Of a stretch of DNA of 64,000 nucleotides, positions 48,865 to 61,705 are shown one piece after another (position 1 is the stretch's first letter; every line of letters begins with the position of its first letter). Source of the DNA: Purshia tridentata. Its lineage: Eukaryota; Streptophyta; Magnoliopsida; Rosales; Rosaceae. The notes beneath the pieces are model-generated. The model was not told where the DNA came from. It searched no databases and was given only the letters and a program-made list of their open reading frames with translations. The translations under genes were made by a program, and so were the position numbers. The stretch lies in NCBI GenBank assembly GCA_003254885.1, contig QANT01000404.1:31354-95353 (forward strand), written 5' to 3'.

Positions 48865-50320
48865 ATGCCCTTAGCCATCAAGCTCACTTGGGTTCCCTCC
48901 ACAAACCCCATATCTTTCTTCCCAGGGAAGCTCGTCCTAGGATCAAAAACCTGCTCTAGAGTCTTTCACAGAGCTTCTTCTTCTCCTTCAACATCTAGAT
49001 CCCTTATAGTGAAATGCTCGACCAGCCCCTCTGAAGAGACAGGCGGTAGCTTGAAGGACGCACTGAGTGGCATTGTGGGGGAGCAAGTAGAGGAGCTCTT
49101 GAACAGAGAAGAGAACAGGGGTTTGCTTGATGGGTTGGAAAAGGCGACCCAGAGGGTAGAGATGGCTAAAAGAGAGCTCGCTGAGATTGAGAAACAGGAA
49201 CTTGAGGCTAAGCTTGCGAGGGAGTACATTAAGCAACTTGAGAGCAGGGCTTTTGAGGTTCTCACTCTCCCCAATTCCCATTTTGATATGCTTTTCGTAG
49301 GTTTGTTTCTGAGTTGGGTTTTGGTTTTAGATGCCTTCTTCCACTTTCTAATTTAGTCCCCATTGTGTTTGTTGTTATTGTTGTTGCTGACTGGTCAGTG
49401 TTATTTGTTAAAATCATTGATATTTAACTATGCTCTATTAGAAGAAATGTATTAATTTGATTGCTTTTTGTGTTGTTGAGACAATTTGTTGCTAATTATA
49501 ATTGGTTCTCTGTACACTAAACATACCATATATAGCTTTCACATGTCTGTTCCTGGAACGAGTTAATTTTGTTCAAATATGATGACACGTTATGTGTTCA
49601 TGCTGTTTGAGCATCTGCTGCTGCTAATGAAATAGACTGTGTGCGCATTAAAGATTGCAGAATGTCAAAAGGAGATATCAGAGGCAAAAGCCATGGTTGA
49701 AGAAGCTGAACGTGCCCTCTCACAAGATGGGAATGGACTTGGTGATGCATATGCTTCTGCAGAGACTGAAAATGGGGAAATTGACAGGGAAGAAGAGAGA
49801 TGGGAATCCATAAAAGCAGCTTCTGTTTCTGCCCTTGCTGGCACATTTGCTGGACTGCCCTTCTCCTTCACTCAGGTGACCACCAGTTCTCAGCTGATAC
49901 TCCCTTTGGCAATCACCTTTGTTAGCTGTGCACTATTTGGAGTTACCTTTCGATACACAATCCGAAGAGACTTGGACAATCTTCAGCTTAAGACAGGAGC
50001 ACCTGCAGCTTTTGGCTTTGTCAAAGGTACTATTTATGTGAAATACCAAAATTTGTAACCGGCGACATTGCATAGTGCATAGTTTAGGATTGAAATGAAA
50101 ATGAATTGGCCTTGCAGGTCTTGCCACGCTGGATGGTGGACAACCTCTGGAACTATATGCCGATAGCTTCTTGTCACATGCATTTGATGGTGCGGTGTAT
50201 GTATCTCAGAATCTCTTTATTTTTCTTTCTGCTGCTGTTTCTCTGGACTATTGTTTTAAGACAAGGCTCTTAAGTCCTTTTCCTGTCAAGAAATCTGTTT
50301 CAGGATCCAATTCTAGATGA
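48865..50320 (+). CDS. Plastid membrane protein of unknown function
   Basis: Three exons (48865-49257, 49654-50026, 50118-50320) give 322 residues. A Ser/Arg-rich transit peptide (about 1-55) is followed by a long Glu/Lys/Ala coiled coil (about 70-160), an acidic linker, then two hydrophobic segments (LILPLAITFVSCALFGVTF and a later FIFLSAAVSLDYCF) separated by a Gly-rich loop. This suggests a thylakoid or envelope protein with the coiled coil on the stromal side. I do not know a function; by gene order it may match Arabidopsis At5g41960. The last exon could instead be spliced at the GTATGT at 50198, so the C-terminal 40 residues are less certain. Confidence 0.75.
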
Positions 50321-51317
50321 TGTTCCATTTAAGCCAGGTGTTTATACTAGGAAAAATACAATTACTTTGTATCATAATTGCAGTATGTTTACTAACCCAC
50401 ATTCGATCACAAAACACTAAGTGAACAATGTGGTTTTATTTTCAAGCAGTCTTGTTATGATTATAAAGCTATTCACTTTGTGTAAGACACGAAATCAACA
50501 TATCGGTTCTCGGTTTTGAGACCATGTAGGAGTTTATGAATTGTAAACTGAGAAAGCTTATATTTTGGAAATAGTAACTAGTCCAAGCATGGTATATGTA
50601 TTAAGATGGGTTCGCATTCTTATCATCGTCTATGAACTCCTTGGGAGGAACAGGGGATGCCCGCTGCCTGCTTGCAGAGCTCAAGGAGGTTTCACTTGTG
50701 TATCCCCACAAGGTAGATATGTAGTCAAAATCAGTGTTATCCCTTTCAAAGAATCGCCAATCTCATTCCACGAATATCAGCTTTCAAATGTCAATGATAT
50801 ATAAAATGACTATTTATTGATTGTGTTATTGTGCGTCTTACTTTCATTCCTCATGTCCTCAAACGAAATAATCAAATCAATAAACAATTTTACTAGTTAC
50901 TACCTTAGCATCAAAGATTAACTTTACAACAATGCTAATCACTAAATTTTTTCACCAACTTTGCTCCTCAATGATCCGTCAATACACCAATTTCTCTCAT
51001 GAAATAAGCTTGCAGTCATGGTCATCTTGATTACAGAGAAGACACTATCAACATTCATAATATTTTTTGCTTGGGTCACGACAACCACATTCTGCAACTC
51101 AAATAGATCGAATACAATTCTGACCACCTAGTGTTTCCTTCTTTCATTGTCATCCCAATCTTCTTCCAAGTGTTCATGATCTTGTTTGGGAACTCCCCAA
51201 CTCCCAATCTCGTTTCTCGATTGATCTTCACTGGATGGCAGTTTCTTATCTTCTCTATTCCTCCCCTTCAGATTTTATTAAAGCAATTAAAGCCTTCGTC
51301 AGACAAGGACACAAAAG
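50321..51317. other. Spacer with a coding-like island
   Basis: About 54 codons are open on the minus strand at 50601-50760 (contains SRQRASPVPPKEF) and a shorter frame on the plus strand overlaps it; neither is recognised. Another minus-strand open frame lies at 50942-51127. None has a clear start or splice context, so they are not called as genes. Confidence 0.4.
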
Positions 51318-52692
51318 CTATGCAGCGTATTTAAAAACTCTTAAGGACCCTAAGCAGTTTGATACCTCCTCAGAGATTCCTTGACGCCCACTCAGGTGAC
51401 CTTTCTTTCTAGTCGTTGATAAATTATGCTTTGCAGCCTCACTAAAGAATTGAAAGCCCTGAAGGTCGCCATTTCTGATACTAGCTTCCAGCTGCAAGTA
51501 GAAAAATGTGGAATCATAAGAATAAGATTACACGATGTACAAACAATTGAATGAACTCACAACCAAAACGCCTCAAAACCATTGGTCTAGACCTGGCCTC
51601 AACAACCCACCAAGGAAAAGAAGTTAACATGACCGCTTATAGTTTCTCCATGTAGCTTAGCAATATATCGCCTTTACACAAGTGACATAGTATTTACTTG
51701 TAAGGAGTTTCAGTAAGAACATAAAACATACACATTCTAGTGCACCCCAACAAAGTATTAGGTTGAACCAAGAAGAAAGAAGAATTGAGAGGACTTGTAC
51801 CTGGACATGAATGATGCAGAAAACAATGCTAGCAATGGGCAGCCAACTCTCCTCAGTAGACAATGACAAATTCGATCTAATAAATCATTGGAAAGTTGAA
51901 CAAGTACATTAGTTCCTAGAATTACAGATATAAATGTCAAAACCCATAAAAGGTCTTCTACATATCACTACTCAGGATTATCAACTATTTCAAATCATCA
52001 AGCTCAAAAATTTCATGTTCATGGGTAGGACAAATTTTCTACATTGCCCACAAAATGAAAACGATAAGCATAAGCTCAAGTATTCAATAGCTCAAGTATA
52101 TAGGTCCTGGATCAGAAGTACAGCAATTATAAAGAAAACAAAGTAAGAAGACATTGCAGTGTCAATTAAGGATATGAGACTGAAACCTCAGGTAGGGAGC
52201 CAAGTACACTAGCGCATACACCGCATATTGCCTTTTCCCAGTATCCAACCACGCAAAAATCCAACTCTACCATTCCAACCCAATAAAAATTAAAAAGAAC
52301 CCAATAAATAAAAACATAAAATAGCAAACAAGAACTTCAAAAATGGGGTTTTACTTTACCAGCCAATTGAAGTAGGGAATGAAGCTGACGATGCCCATAA
52401 CTGCAAACCTGGCATCGGTGGAATCAATGGCTGAGCCACCATCACCGTCATCGTCTGGACCACCCGAGCTGACCGGAAGCACCAGCGAAGAGAGCATGCA
52501 GGCGCCGATGGCTGCAGCAAACGGCGCGTCTTGCGAGAACTCAGCTCTACACGTTCTATGTCTGGCGATCTTCCTCTTGTTTGGGCACTTCTTGGTGTGG
52601 AGGAAAGAGGGTTTAATAAGGTTGGAGAGCTGAGAAGGAGGAGGAGGAGGAGGTTTAAGAGCGTTGAGAGTAGAGCAGTGAATTGAGACCAT
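51318..52692 (-). CDS. Plastid membrane protein of unknown function
   Basis: Four exons (52692-52360, 52266-52187, 51876-51801, 51491-51318) give 220 residues. The start gives MVSIHCSTLN followed by a Pro run and a basic Ser/Lys/Arg-rich region typical of a chloroplast transit peptide; an upstream extension of the frame begins only at a GTG. Then come a hydrophobic AAIGACMLSSLVLPV, an acidic Asp/Gly loop, and three further hydrophobic stretches (FAVMGIVSFIPYFNWLSWIFAWL; YAVYALVYLAPYL; LPIASIVFCIIHV), ending in a hydrophilic tail. It looks like a small polytopic plastid membrane protein; the family is plant-specific as far as I can recall. The last exon has an internal GAG|GTATCA that might be a splice site, so the final 18 residues are uncertain. 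Confidence 0.72.
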
Positions 52693-53667
52693 GGCTTGGC
52701 TGAGAATGAGCTCACATGCGTTCACTGCCAATCTTATCGGAGCTCTGCTATGCACAGCAGGTCAGCAGCTAAGTCCGACCGCCTCGATAGACCAATCGAC
52801 GACCTTTTTCTTTTCCTCATTCTTTTACTAATTTGTTTTATACGACACGTCGTTTAGGTTGTTTCATCCACCAAATGAGTTATGATTCATGGCACATCAG
52901 CCCTAATCATTGTTTGATATTTAACACTTTACAAAAGTTTCCATCTAATTTACTGTTAGGGAATTCACTTTTAGGATTTAATAACTACACATTATTTAAA
53001 ATACAAATTCGGTACATAAATTTAAAAATCCTTAATCCAAAACTAAAAGTAAAAGCTTTTGGAGAAGCATATATATGAATAGGAGTAGCATAATTAGTTA
53101 GTATTGATGAAATAAAAAACAACATTTGTTACCGCCACCATATACGAGCTCACAAATCTGTCTTTGAAAAAAATAATGATGCGCTACTATATGTTTTAAC
53201 ATTACAAATATATATATATAACAAATACACTTCTATTTATAAATATAACTTCTTTTTTTCCTTCTGATGGCTATAAGCCTCCATAACTATAGAACAAATT
53301 TGACCGCCAGCCCAGGAGTTAGATCACTACAGGGAATCGGAGCTAATAATTTCCATCTTTGAGCAAGATAAATCACATCCTGGTGAATCCATAAACTTGC
53401 TTATTCATTCTGCATCTTTAAGTGGCTGAAATTCTCTGAGGGAACCAACTTATTAGATACGGTGGAAGAAGACATCCAGGAACATCAATGCTACCCTCTG
53501 CATGCATCTCTGTTTCTATCAGCAGCCATAAACAATTCCTCTTCTGTGTAGAGAAAAATTGTGTTGGACAACACATTCTGCACGATAAGCAGCTCTTCCC
53601 CGGCTGGATGTACTTGACGGATCCACTTTACACTAATCACAACTTCGGGTTATCGGGCACCCCTCCC
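52693..53667. other. Spacer: plastid-protein promoter and kinase 3' UTR
   Basis: AT-rich, no gene seen. The last 300 bases probably belong to the 3' UTR of the minus-strand kinase. Confidence 0.55.
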
Positions 53668-56600
53668 TTATCTTGTGTCTCCATTTTCTTCCTGCCCAGA
53701 TACAGCATTTAGCTGTTGTTGCAACTGTCAAGCAATAACCAACTCGTTGATGGAAACAAATTCAGAATTAAATAAGAATATTGTAATTATGAACCCTTGG
53801 AAAACTCACTTGAATGTGTCTCATCTTTTCAGCAGTGAGTTCATCATTCAGGTTGTTCATCCTGTAGAGCATTAGACAACTTATAAGAAAACAGGGCAAA
53901 AATAAAAAACAGAAAAGGACTTCAGAGGTACTCAATATAGATTTAAGATGCCTTACCTAGTGTGAAGCTCTGTGATCTTGATGAGCAGTAAACGCTCCCT
54001 CTCAGAAACTGCGGCATCAACCTGTTGATCGGACAAATTAGATAACATGTTGAAGTCTATAAAGCTAATGACACTTTTTTATTTAGTTCATTATTGGACT
54101 GATATATCATCATCAACAGGTTGGCATGCTCATGCAATAGAGTAAGGTCGCCACCATAATTTTCCAAACAAATATGTATCAACAATAATTGATCTAGTAA
54201 GCAAAAGACTGATCCAAAATAAACTAATCTAACAACACGTCAGTCAAAGTTGAGAGAATTTTTTAATCAATCAGTAAAAGTTGATGGAATTCTTCCAAAT
54301 CAAGTCAAATATTCGAAATTCGAAAAAAAAAAAAACCAATAGAAGCTGTTGAGAAGGAAAATTGTATCATTCACATGATAATAGTCACATTCATATAAGA
54401 TGAACATTAAAGAAAAAACAAAGCATACTTACACTTCCATTGTTCTCTGAACAGCGGGGCAGAGGAGGCAACTTTCCATTTTGAGTAGCTGAAACAAAAT
54501 TGGAGTATACTAACTGGTCCGACACCTCTTTACTAAAATAACAAATATCAAGTATCATACAATTATAGATATTCCACTCACCATCTACTACCTCAGCTGG
54601 TTGCAAGCTACTCAACAAGTTCACAATAATATCCTGTAATTAATAGAAATTATAACCAATAAACTTTTTAGCTTCAGAAATTCAAAAGTAAAAAATGCAC
54701 CATGTATGTTGGACCAAATTGTCACTTTACCTGTTGAATTGATGTCTGCTGAAAAAGATTCTGAAGGTGAGGCAGGAGAAGCGATGCAGGTATGTTGCTG
54801 TTGTTGATCTCCTTGGGGGAAGGAGTAGCAGGCTGAAAACATAAAGAATGAAGTGACATAAATGGAAGGGCAAATAAAATTTCAAGCTACCAAAGTGAAA
54901 AACTTAGTGACTCAATCTTCTACATGTTGTCATAGTAAAAACTAGAAAGTACCATCCGTATATTGAAAATAATATTTAAATCTCGATAAAGTATTTTTAT
55001 TTTTTGAACAAATGTCAGGCATTGGACTTTGATCCAATAATTGGGAAGAAAAAAAATTTCATGCTCAATGCGGCGTGAGAGAGAGATTACAACACGAACC
55101 ATTTGCTTGGAATCAAAAACCCAATCACCAACGCTAGCAGACTTTCTCAGAGGTGATCCCTAAAAGAACAAAACAGAACATGAATTAGAAATAGAAAGCT
55201 AAACAAATTTACTTGGGAAGCAGTTAAGCAAATACCGCCACCTACCTGTGAAGATCGGCGAGGTACTGCACTTGATGGAATATCCTATTGCAATATTTTT
55301 AAGTTAGTGATTGTTAAAATATAATAAACATACCATAAGAATAGAGCCTTACCTTTACAAGATCTAAATTTTCTGATGTCACTGAGAACCGCCCTTTAAT
55401 TTGAACCAAATTAGCCTTTGACTTGTCATCCAAAGAATCTCTAAATCCTATAACAAGTAAAACACTTAGTGATACAAGAATTCCGAGCTAATAGTACTCG
55501 TGGCAGAATGAATAATTGCATTGTTGATGATTATCTTTAAAGCATAATGAACATTCTCATTACCTCCAGAAGACTTTATAGGAGCTGATAAACTGTTTGC
55601 TGAAGCTCGGTTTGGAAGCATCAGTGGACCACTAAAGCTTGGTGTTCGTCGTACTTCACATTTAGCTTTGTCAATTATTGGTTGATGTTCATTCTCATTC
55701 CTAAAAATGAAAAAGCATCAGCCACTTATCCCATAGGAGAGAAACAGAGAGAGATGAAACCATAGCTCAAATTCTGGAGCACTACTTAACCACGACAAAC
55801 CTTTCAAAGATGCGTCCCTTTTCCGATAATGAGTGACTAAGCACAGCACCAGGCATGAGTGGGCCACTCTGCGTTTGACGACTTCTCACAGTTAGAGTTT
55901 TAGTCTTGGCCTGTACTATGTCTTTTTCTGATGTAGACGCTGTTGCCTCAGAGCTTGATCCATTTTTTTTGCCGCCCATTTTCTGTTGGTCATCAGATTC
56001 CAATAAATTACTTTCAAGAACCTTGCCTTTTTTGTTCAAGCATTCAACCTGTTGTGATTCATCACCATTTATTTCTCCTTTGTAATCAGTCCAAGGTGGT
56101 GGTTCACTATTTTCATTCAACTTCCCCAAACTTGATCGGAAATCAGTTGCATTTGCATCCTGCTAGCAATAAACAAGAAGTCATTTTTCTGCATAAGAAT
56201 ATAGTTCTGAAAGGAAAAACCAATGGATTTCAAATTGATGACCTTATAATGAACAACAGATTTTAATTTTTCATCATCATCCATCATTTCTGGAATATCA
56301 TCGTCATCTCGCACCTAGAGAAAAATTAAAGAAATTAATTCAGGTTTACTAATTAATAAAGCCAAACAAGCAAACTACCACCTAGAGATACCACCGTAGG
56401 TGAAACATGCTCACAATTTGCTAATAATACTATGTGGCATACCAGGGATGCTTGAGCTTTTAAGTCCTCAATGTCAAAGTGCCAGGCACTAACTCCTCTC
56501 TGGTACTCACTCTGATCAAGGAAAGACAAGATGACACCATTAAAGATTAGAGAAAAAGAAATTGTAAAACAGACTGAGCTCTGAATGTAAGATCTTTTGA

Positions 56601-59295
56601 CCATGTTTAACTCAAGATTATGGAAAAAATAAGAGCTTCAAGAGATGTCTCAGACCTGTGATATTGCCTCTTGCTCAGCTGAAGGCATTTTCTTCAAAGC
56701 CAGTTGTGCTGCATCTTTAAGCTGCAATATCGTAATATCTTAGCAATTCATAAATTTAGTATACTAACACATGTGGAGGCAAGGAAGCAATATAAAACAG
56801 TATGACAGCTAACCTGGAGGGCTTTTACACGACTCCAAAGTGGTGGCAAGTCTGCAAACAGTTTCTTTACACAAAGTTCTGGAGGTTTTGCATGCTTGAA
56901 AAAGGAGTGTTTTAACAATTTCTCTGCTGTTGGCCTCTTTGTTTGATCTTTTACCAGGCACATTGCAACCATCTCTTTAAAAGACTGATCACGACTGGAA
57001 ATCCTCTAATTAGAATATTATTCCCTAAGCGAAATACAATATAAAGAAGCAGCTACAGTTGAAGCCTTTGACCACTTACATACCAATTAATGATACACAA
57101 TGCACTAATATATGTTTTACATACATTAAACACAAATATGTGTCAACGTAACTCTCCATCTAGAAAGAAAACCAATACCTTAGAGAACTTCTTATCACGA
57201 TCATAATCCAGTCCTGGAGGGGCATTCTGTATGGTCATGAGGAGAACCTATGAGAACATACAAGGAGAGTTTGATACGTCAGAGGTTTTAATGAAGCACT
57301 ACCATGTATTCATATACATTCTAGTTAAACACTCTTGTAACATAATTAAGTACCTTCATTGGAGGGTATTTTGAAAATGGTGCATGACCATGGGCCAACT
57401 CCAATGCCGTTATACCAAATGACCAAATGTCAGCCCTGTACAGGAATCATCCAACAGAGAACTAAGAAAATAGGCATATAGGAGCTTCTTTTTAATTATA
57501 AATTACAGAACAGAACTTATCATTGGCTCATCAAATCAAGTGAAGAAGTTAGTTTTTTTAAGCAGATAATACATTGAACAATTGCAAGAATAATGTGACT
57601 TCTTCCCATTATTATGAGAAGGTTATATGATGTGGAAATAATTCGTACCGGGAGCCTCCTTAGCCCCTTATATAGGGGTAATATGTTGCAATACTATCTA
57701 TATGTGGCATGTGCATGAACGCATATGTATAGATCTAATGTTTCACAAAACGAGAACTTGTATGTACTCCTTATCTAATTATCAGCTCAATATGCACGGC
57801 ACAGCAACAGCTGTGAAGGAACAAAAAGTCTTTATAAAAAGCTCTGATGCTCTAACAGTTATGACATCTTGCATGTTAACTCAAAGCCTACTTCGCTATC
57901 CCGCTGATGGGGATATGACACCTCTTAAGTCACAAATATCACAAGCCTGGTGCCATGGCTTGTAAAGGAGGGAAATTCTCAACTCCTTAAAACATATTTT
58001 TAAGTTACTACATCAAATAAAACTCACTTGGAATTGTATCCGCTTCCTGGTTGTAATACCTCCGGTGCCATCCTGGAAAGCAGAAACAAGTGGAATCCCA
58101 AATTCATGGATAGCAAATCAATTATCATAACAGGGAGCAACGATTCAGGGATTAAGTAATAATTTCTGTGAAATTAAAACTTACCAGCATGGTGTTCCTA
58201 CAAAAGTATTTCTTGAACGTTGTCTATCACCTGCGTCAAACATGCAAGCTGAAACACCAAAGTCAGCAAGCTTCACCACCCCATTACTATCAAGTAGTAT
58301 GTTTCCAGCCTGCATACATAATATTAACACTAACTAAAAGTGAGACCCTCCGAACAAAGATATGATAAAGAAACAGAAAGAACAGTTACCAGTAAATGAA
58401 ACCGACCTTAACATCTCGATGAATATGACCTTGTTTATGAAGGTAATCCAAAGCCTTAAGGGTCTCCTTAAGGATAGAACCAATCGCAGACTCTTCAAAC
58501 CCATCCGTATATGCGATTTTCATGAGGTGCAAACAAGAGCCCTCCGCCATGAATGGCATGATCACCCAAAGGTTTCGTTCAACCACGAATGAACAATATG
58601 CCCTCACAACATTTGGATGATCTATCAAGTGCATTGTTTGTGCCTCCCTGCGTATATCATCCTACAGAAGAACATAAACATAGTATATCAGATAATGGGT
58701 TTTGATTAACTGTAGTATTGAAGCAGTAGAACATGGGCTTTCTTCAACAATATTCATTTCAAAGAATCATTTCAGCAACAAATATAAAATAGCATTTGCA
58801 TAAGACAGTTGAGGATCTGAGGCATATACTCAGCCAATGAGCCAAATTAAATCCTACCCAATTCAATAGCATTTTTACTAATTTCACACTCACAAATCAA
58901 GCATTAAATCAAAATCAAAGTCCTAACGCAAGCACATATAATCACCAACCATGCCAATCAAGTTCACAAATCGAAGTCCAATCTCAAACCAAAGCAAGGA
59001 TCTCATGCTCACCTTAAATCTAGCTTCACTCAATAACCAAAGAACCAAAAATGATTCCCAATATTTATTACAGAAAACAAAACTGAGATATTAGTGTAAT
59101 AAGAATAAATAAGAAACTGACGAAATTGCTATTGCAGCGATCGAGATCCAAGCACTTGACAGCGACGACTTCATTGAAAGGGAGATAGATCGCTCTGAAA
59201 ACTGTGGCGCTGGCGCCATGGCCAACCTCTTCTAGAAGCTTGTAGTCGCTGGGGGTGGCCGAGTGAGTTCTGGTACTACCTCCCATCCTCCCCAT
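53668..59295 (-). CDS. STE20/SPS1-type germinal-centre kinase (OSR1/SPAK-related), At4g10730-like
   Basis: Twenty-one exons, from 59295-59122, 58661-58407, 58309-58185, 58072-58028, 57435-57354, 57247-57179, 56984-56814, 56721-56656, 56511-56443, 56314-56243, 56159-55801, 55700-55564, 55447-55353, 55284-55246, 55159-55100, 54832-54731, 54633-54582, 54488-54433, 54021-53957, 53861-53810 to 53724-53668, give 733 residues. The kinase domain (about 17-285) has [12 protein letters not shown] (Lys47), HRD (139-141), DFG (159-161) and GTPCWMAPE. Then a [17 protein letters not shown] motif, a long Ser/Lys-rich disordered region with SFSGPLM repeats, and a C-terminal coiled coil. It has no OSR1 C-terminal (CCT) domain. 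Arabidopsis relatives include At4g10730, At4g24100 and the stomatal kinase BLUS1. Function of this member is unknown. Start: MGRMGGST; frame open upstream. Confidence 0.92.
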
Positions 59296-61705
59296 ACCAG
59301 TCTCGGAGAAGAAGAAGAAGAAGAGCGAGGACTTGTGCTTTGGCTCTATCCGAGTCTGACAGACTGTTTCTGTGTGCGTTTTGAGTCTACCCGCGCTGCG
59401 TTTCGATGGTATTATATGGACTCGTTGACCGCCATGAGAAGCGGCATGGAAATAAAAGGCGAGAGTGAAAACAAAACTCAGGAACAGAACTGGCTTGTGA
59501 ATTGTGATGAGAGAGAGAGAGTTAGGGTGCTGACGTGTCGATGTGGTGGAAGGTAGTGGGGATGTTGACACGTGGACCGGTCACTATAAGGGACGGCTGG
59601 GGCGGACCTCCCCCGCCGTTTACCTTTGCCGTTTGGTAAATTTTTCTTCTTTTTTTTTCTCATTTTTTTAATGTTTGTTGCTAATTCATTGGTAATTTTC
59701 AGACAACCCCGATATTTGGGAATTATGTTTTTGAATTTTTGGGCCAGATTTCTTGTTTTGCCCGAAAATTTATTCATTATTTATTTTATCTTTTTTGAAA
59801 AACGAAAAACTAGGGGAATGACATGCTGCATGCATCCCATTGATTACATTATCAAATCAGTGCTTTTCTTTTTCGTTTTTTTTAAATGTATGAAATTTCT
59901 ACCCCTATCATAGCATTTCTATTATAGCTGAATATTTCAAGCTGCGTTTTTTTATAATATTTCAAGTTGTTTTCTCTCAACAAAAAAAAAAGTTTGTTTA
60001 ATAAAAAATGGTGACTTATCTAAACATTTTTTATTTCAAGACTACTCTAATATTATCTTAAAATTAATGAAATTTAAATTCTAATATTATATTGATTATA
60101 ATATTGTATTATCCTAATATGATCACATTTTATGTTATGTTTTAAAACCTGGTATGCAGCTTTCATAAGCTACATTCTATATCCTATACTTTAGACCACA
60201 AATCTAAAACGCTACCCAATATCCTAAACCTAAGATATAATAATTAAATACTACATAATTTTTAAACTGCATAAAAATCTTTTAAAATCTATATATAATA
60301 CACCCCTCCCTCTTAGAGTTTAGAGAGTTAACATTGATTGAAGCGATTTAAAATCTTAGGTACTATCTTATCTTTGTAAAGCCACAAGAATTCTAATCTC
60401 TGTCTCTAACTCTATGTATTTAAGTACAAAGACACTCATGATCATTTTTTACTTTGTATTTTTTTAGTTTAAGTAAAATTATCAGTCGAACTATTATAAA
60501 ATTTTAGCCTACTAAAATTTTAAATTCTAGCTCCGCCCTGGCCACGACTATATATATATATATTAAGTTTGTTCATGTGGGTTGCAACTTGTAAGCTCAC
60601 TTGTTCATTGTCCCTTTTGTCGACCAAGACATGCAGGCTCTATTAGTCACGTCATTGTAAGGCTTGTGTCCCTCTGAGCATAAAGCATTATGCAAAGGGT
60701 ATGCAAAGTTGCCCATCCATCATTTAATATATATGTGGATAAGATATATAGTTCATATGTACATAATAAAGAGCATCATCACCTAAGACACGAGTGGTGT
60801 TTAGATGTAGGATTAATTTTCCAATACAAAGTTAATCAAATAGAGTGATGTGTTTATACATCTCAAGTACCACCAAAGAAACATTTTTTGTCACAAGATT
60901 TAATTTTTGTTTTTTTGGTTGTATCGATTAAATCTTTCATAATTTATTGATAATGATTGTATAAAACTTACAATGACAATAAATCGATAATAAAATGTGA
61001 ATCTCTTTAGTGTAATGTAACATGTGCTCCTTGGTGGTACACAGCCTATAGGCTAAAGATAGTATGGAAGGCAACTCCCCCACCCAAGCCAAACCAAACA
61101 AAAAGATAAAGGTCGTCAACTCAAGCCTTTAAGGGAGTTGCCAAAGATAAAAAGGGTAGGATTTGCCGATTTGGTTCATTGAAGGGTGCAAAAAGCTTTT
61201 GATTGAAAGCTACACAAAACAAGGCATGTTGGAAAATTTTCAAAGTTGATAACCGAAATTGGTGTTATTGTAACTAACCTCGACAGTTATGGAGATTAAA
61301 GCTTTTATTAGATTGAGTACGTTGATCTCTTTCCTTATCTTGAACTGAAATTGATTCATCCGTCGAAATCATTTCTTTTGGGTCAAATTGAAATCATTCC
61401 TGACCTCACCACCGTCAAGGCCATGGGTAAACTACACTATACAACACTTAACTCCTTTGAATTTGGTAAAATAACAGAAATCTCTATTTCTTTTCAGAAA
61501 ATTACACTAATCCCCTAATGTATCATGTTTGATTTCATGATAGAAAATTTAATCAGCTTTCATTTTTTAAGTGGGTTTTTATAATTTTCTTCATATTAAA
61601 AGTATAAATTATGATACATCACGAACACCAAATCCTCGCAACTTTACAAAGTATCAAAATTTTTAATATTAGAAGTAAACAAAAAAAATAGAAAAGTCAT
61701 TGGGC
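59296..61705. other. Kinase promoter and AT-rich intergenic DNA
   Basis: The first 300 bases are GC-richer and probably hold the kinase leader. From 59640 on it is very AT-rich, with a TA microsatellite at 60549-60563. No gene or RNA seen. Confidence 0.6.

Noticed and set aside
51131-51360. Open plus-strand frame with coding-like make-up
   Set aside because: It overlaps the last exon of the minus-strand plastid-protein gene, which explains part of it, and no family is recognised.
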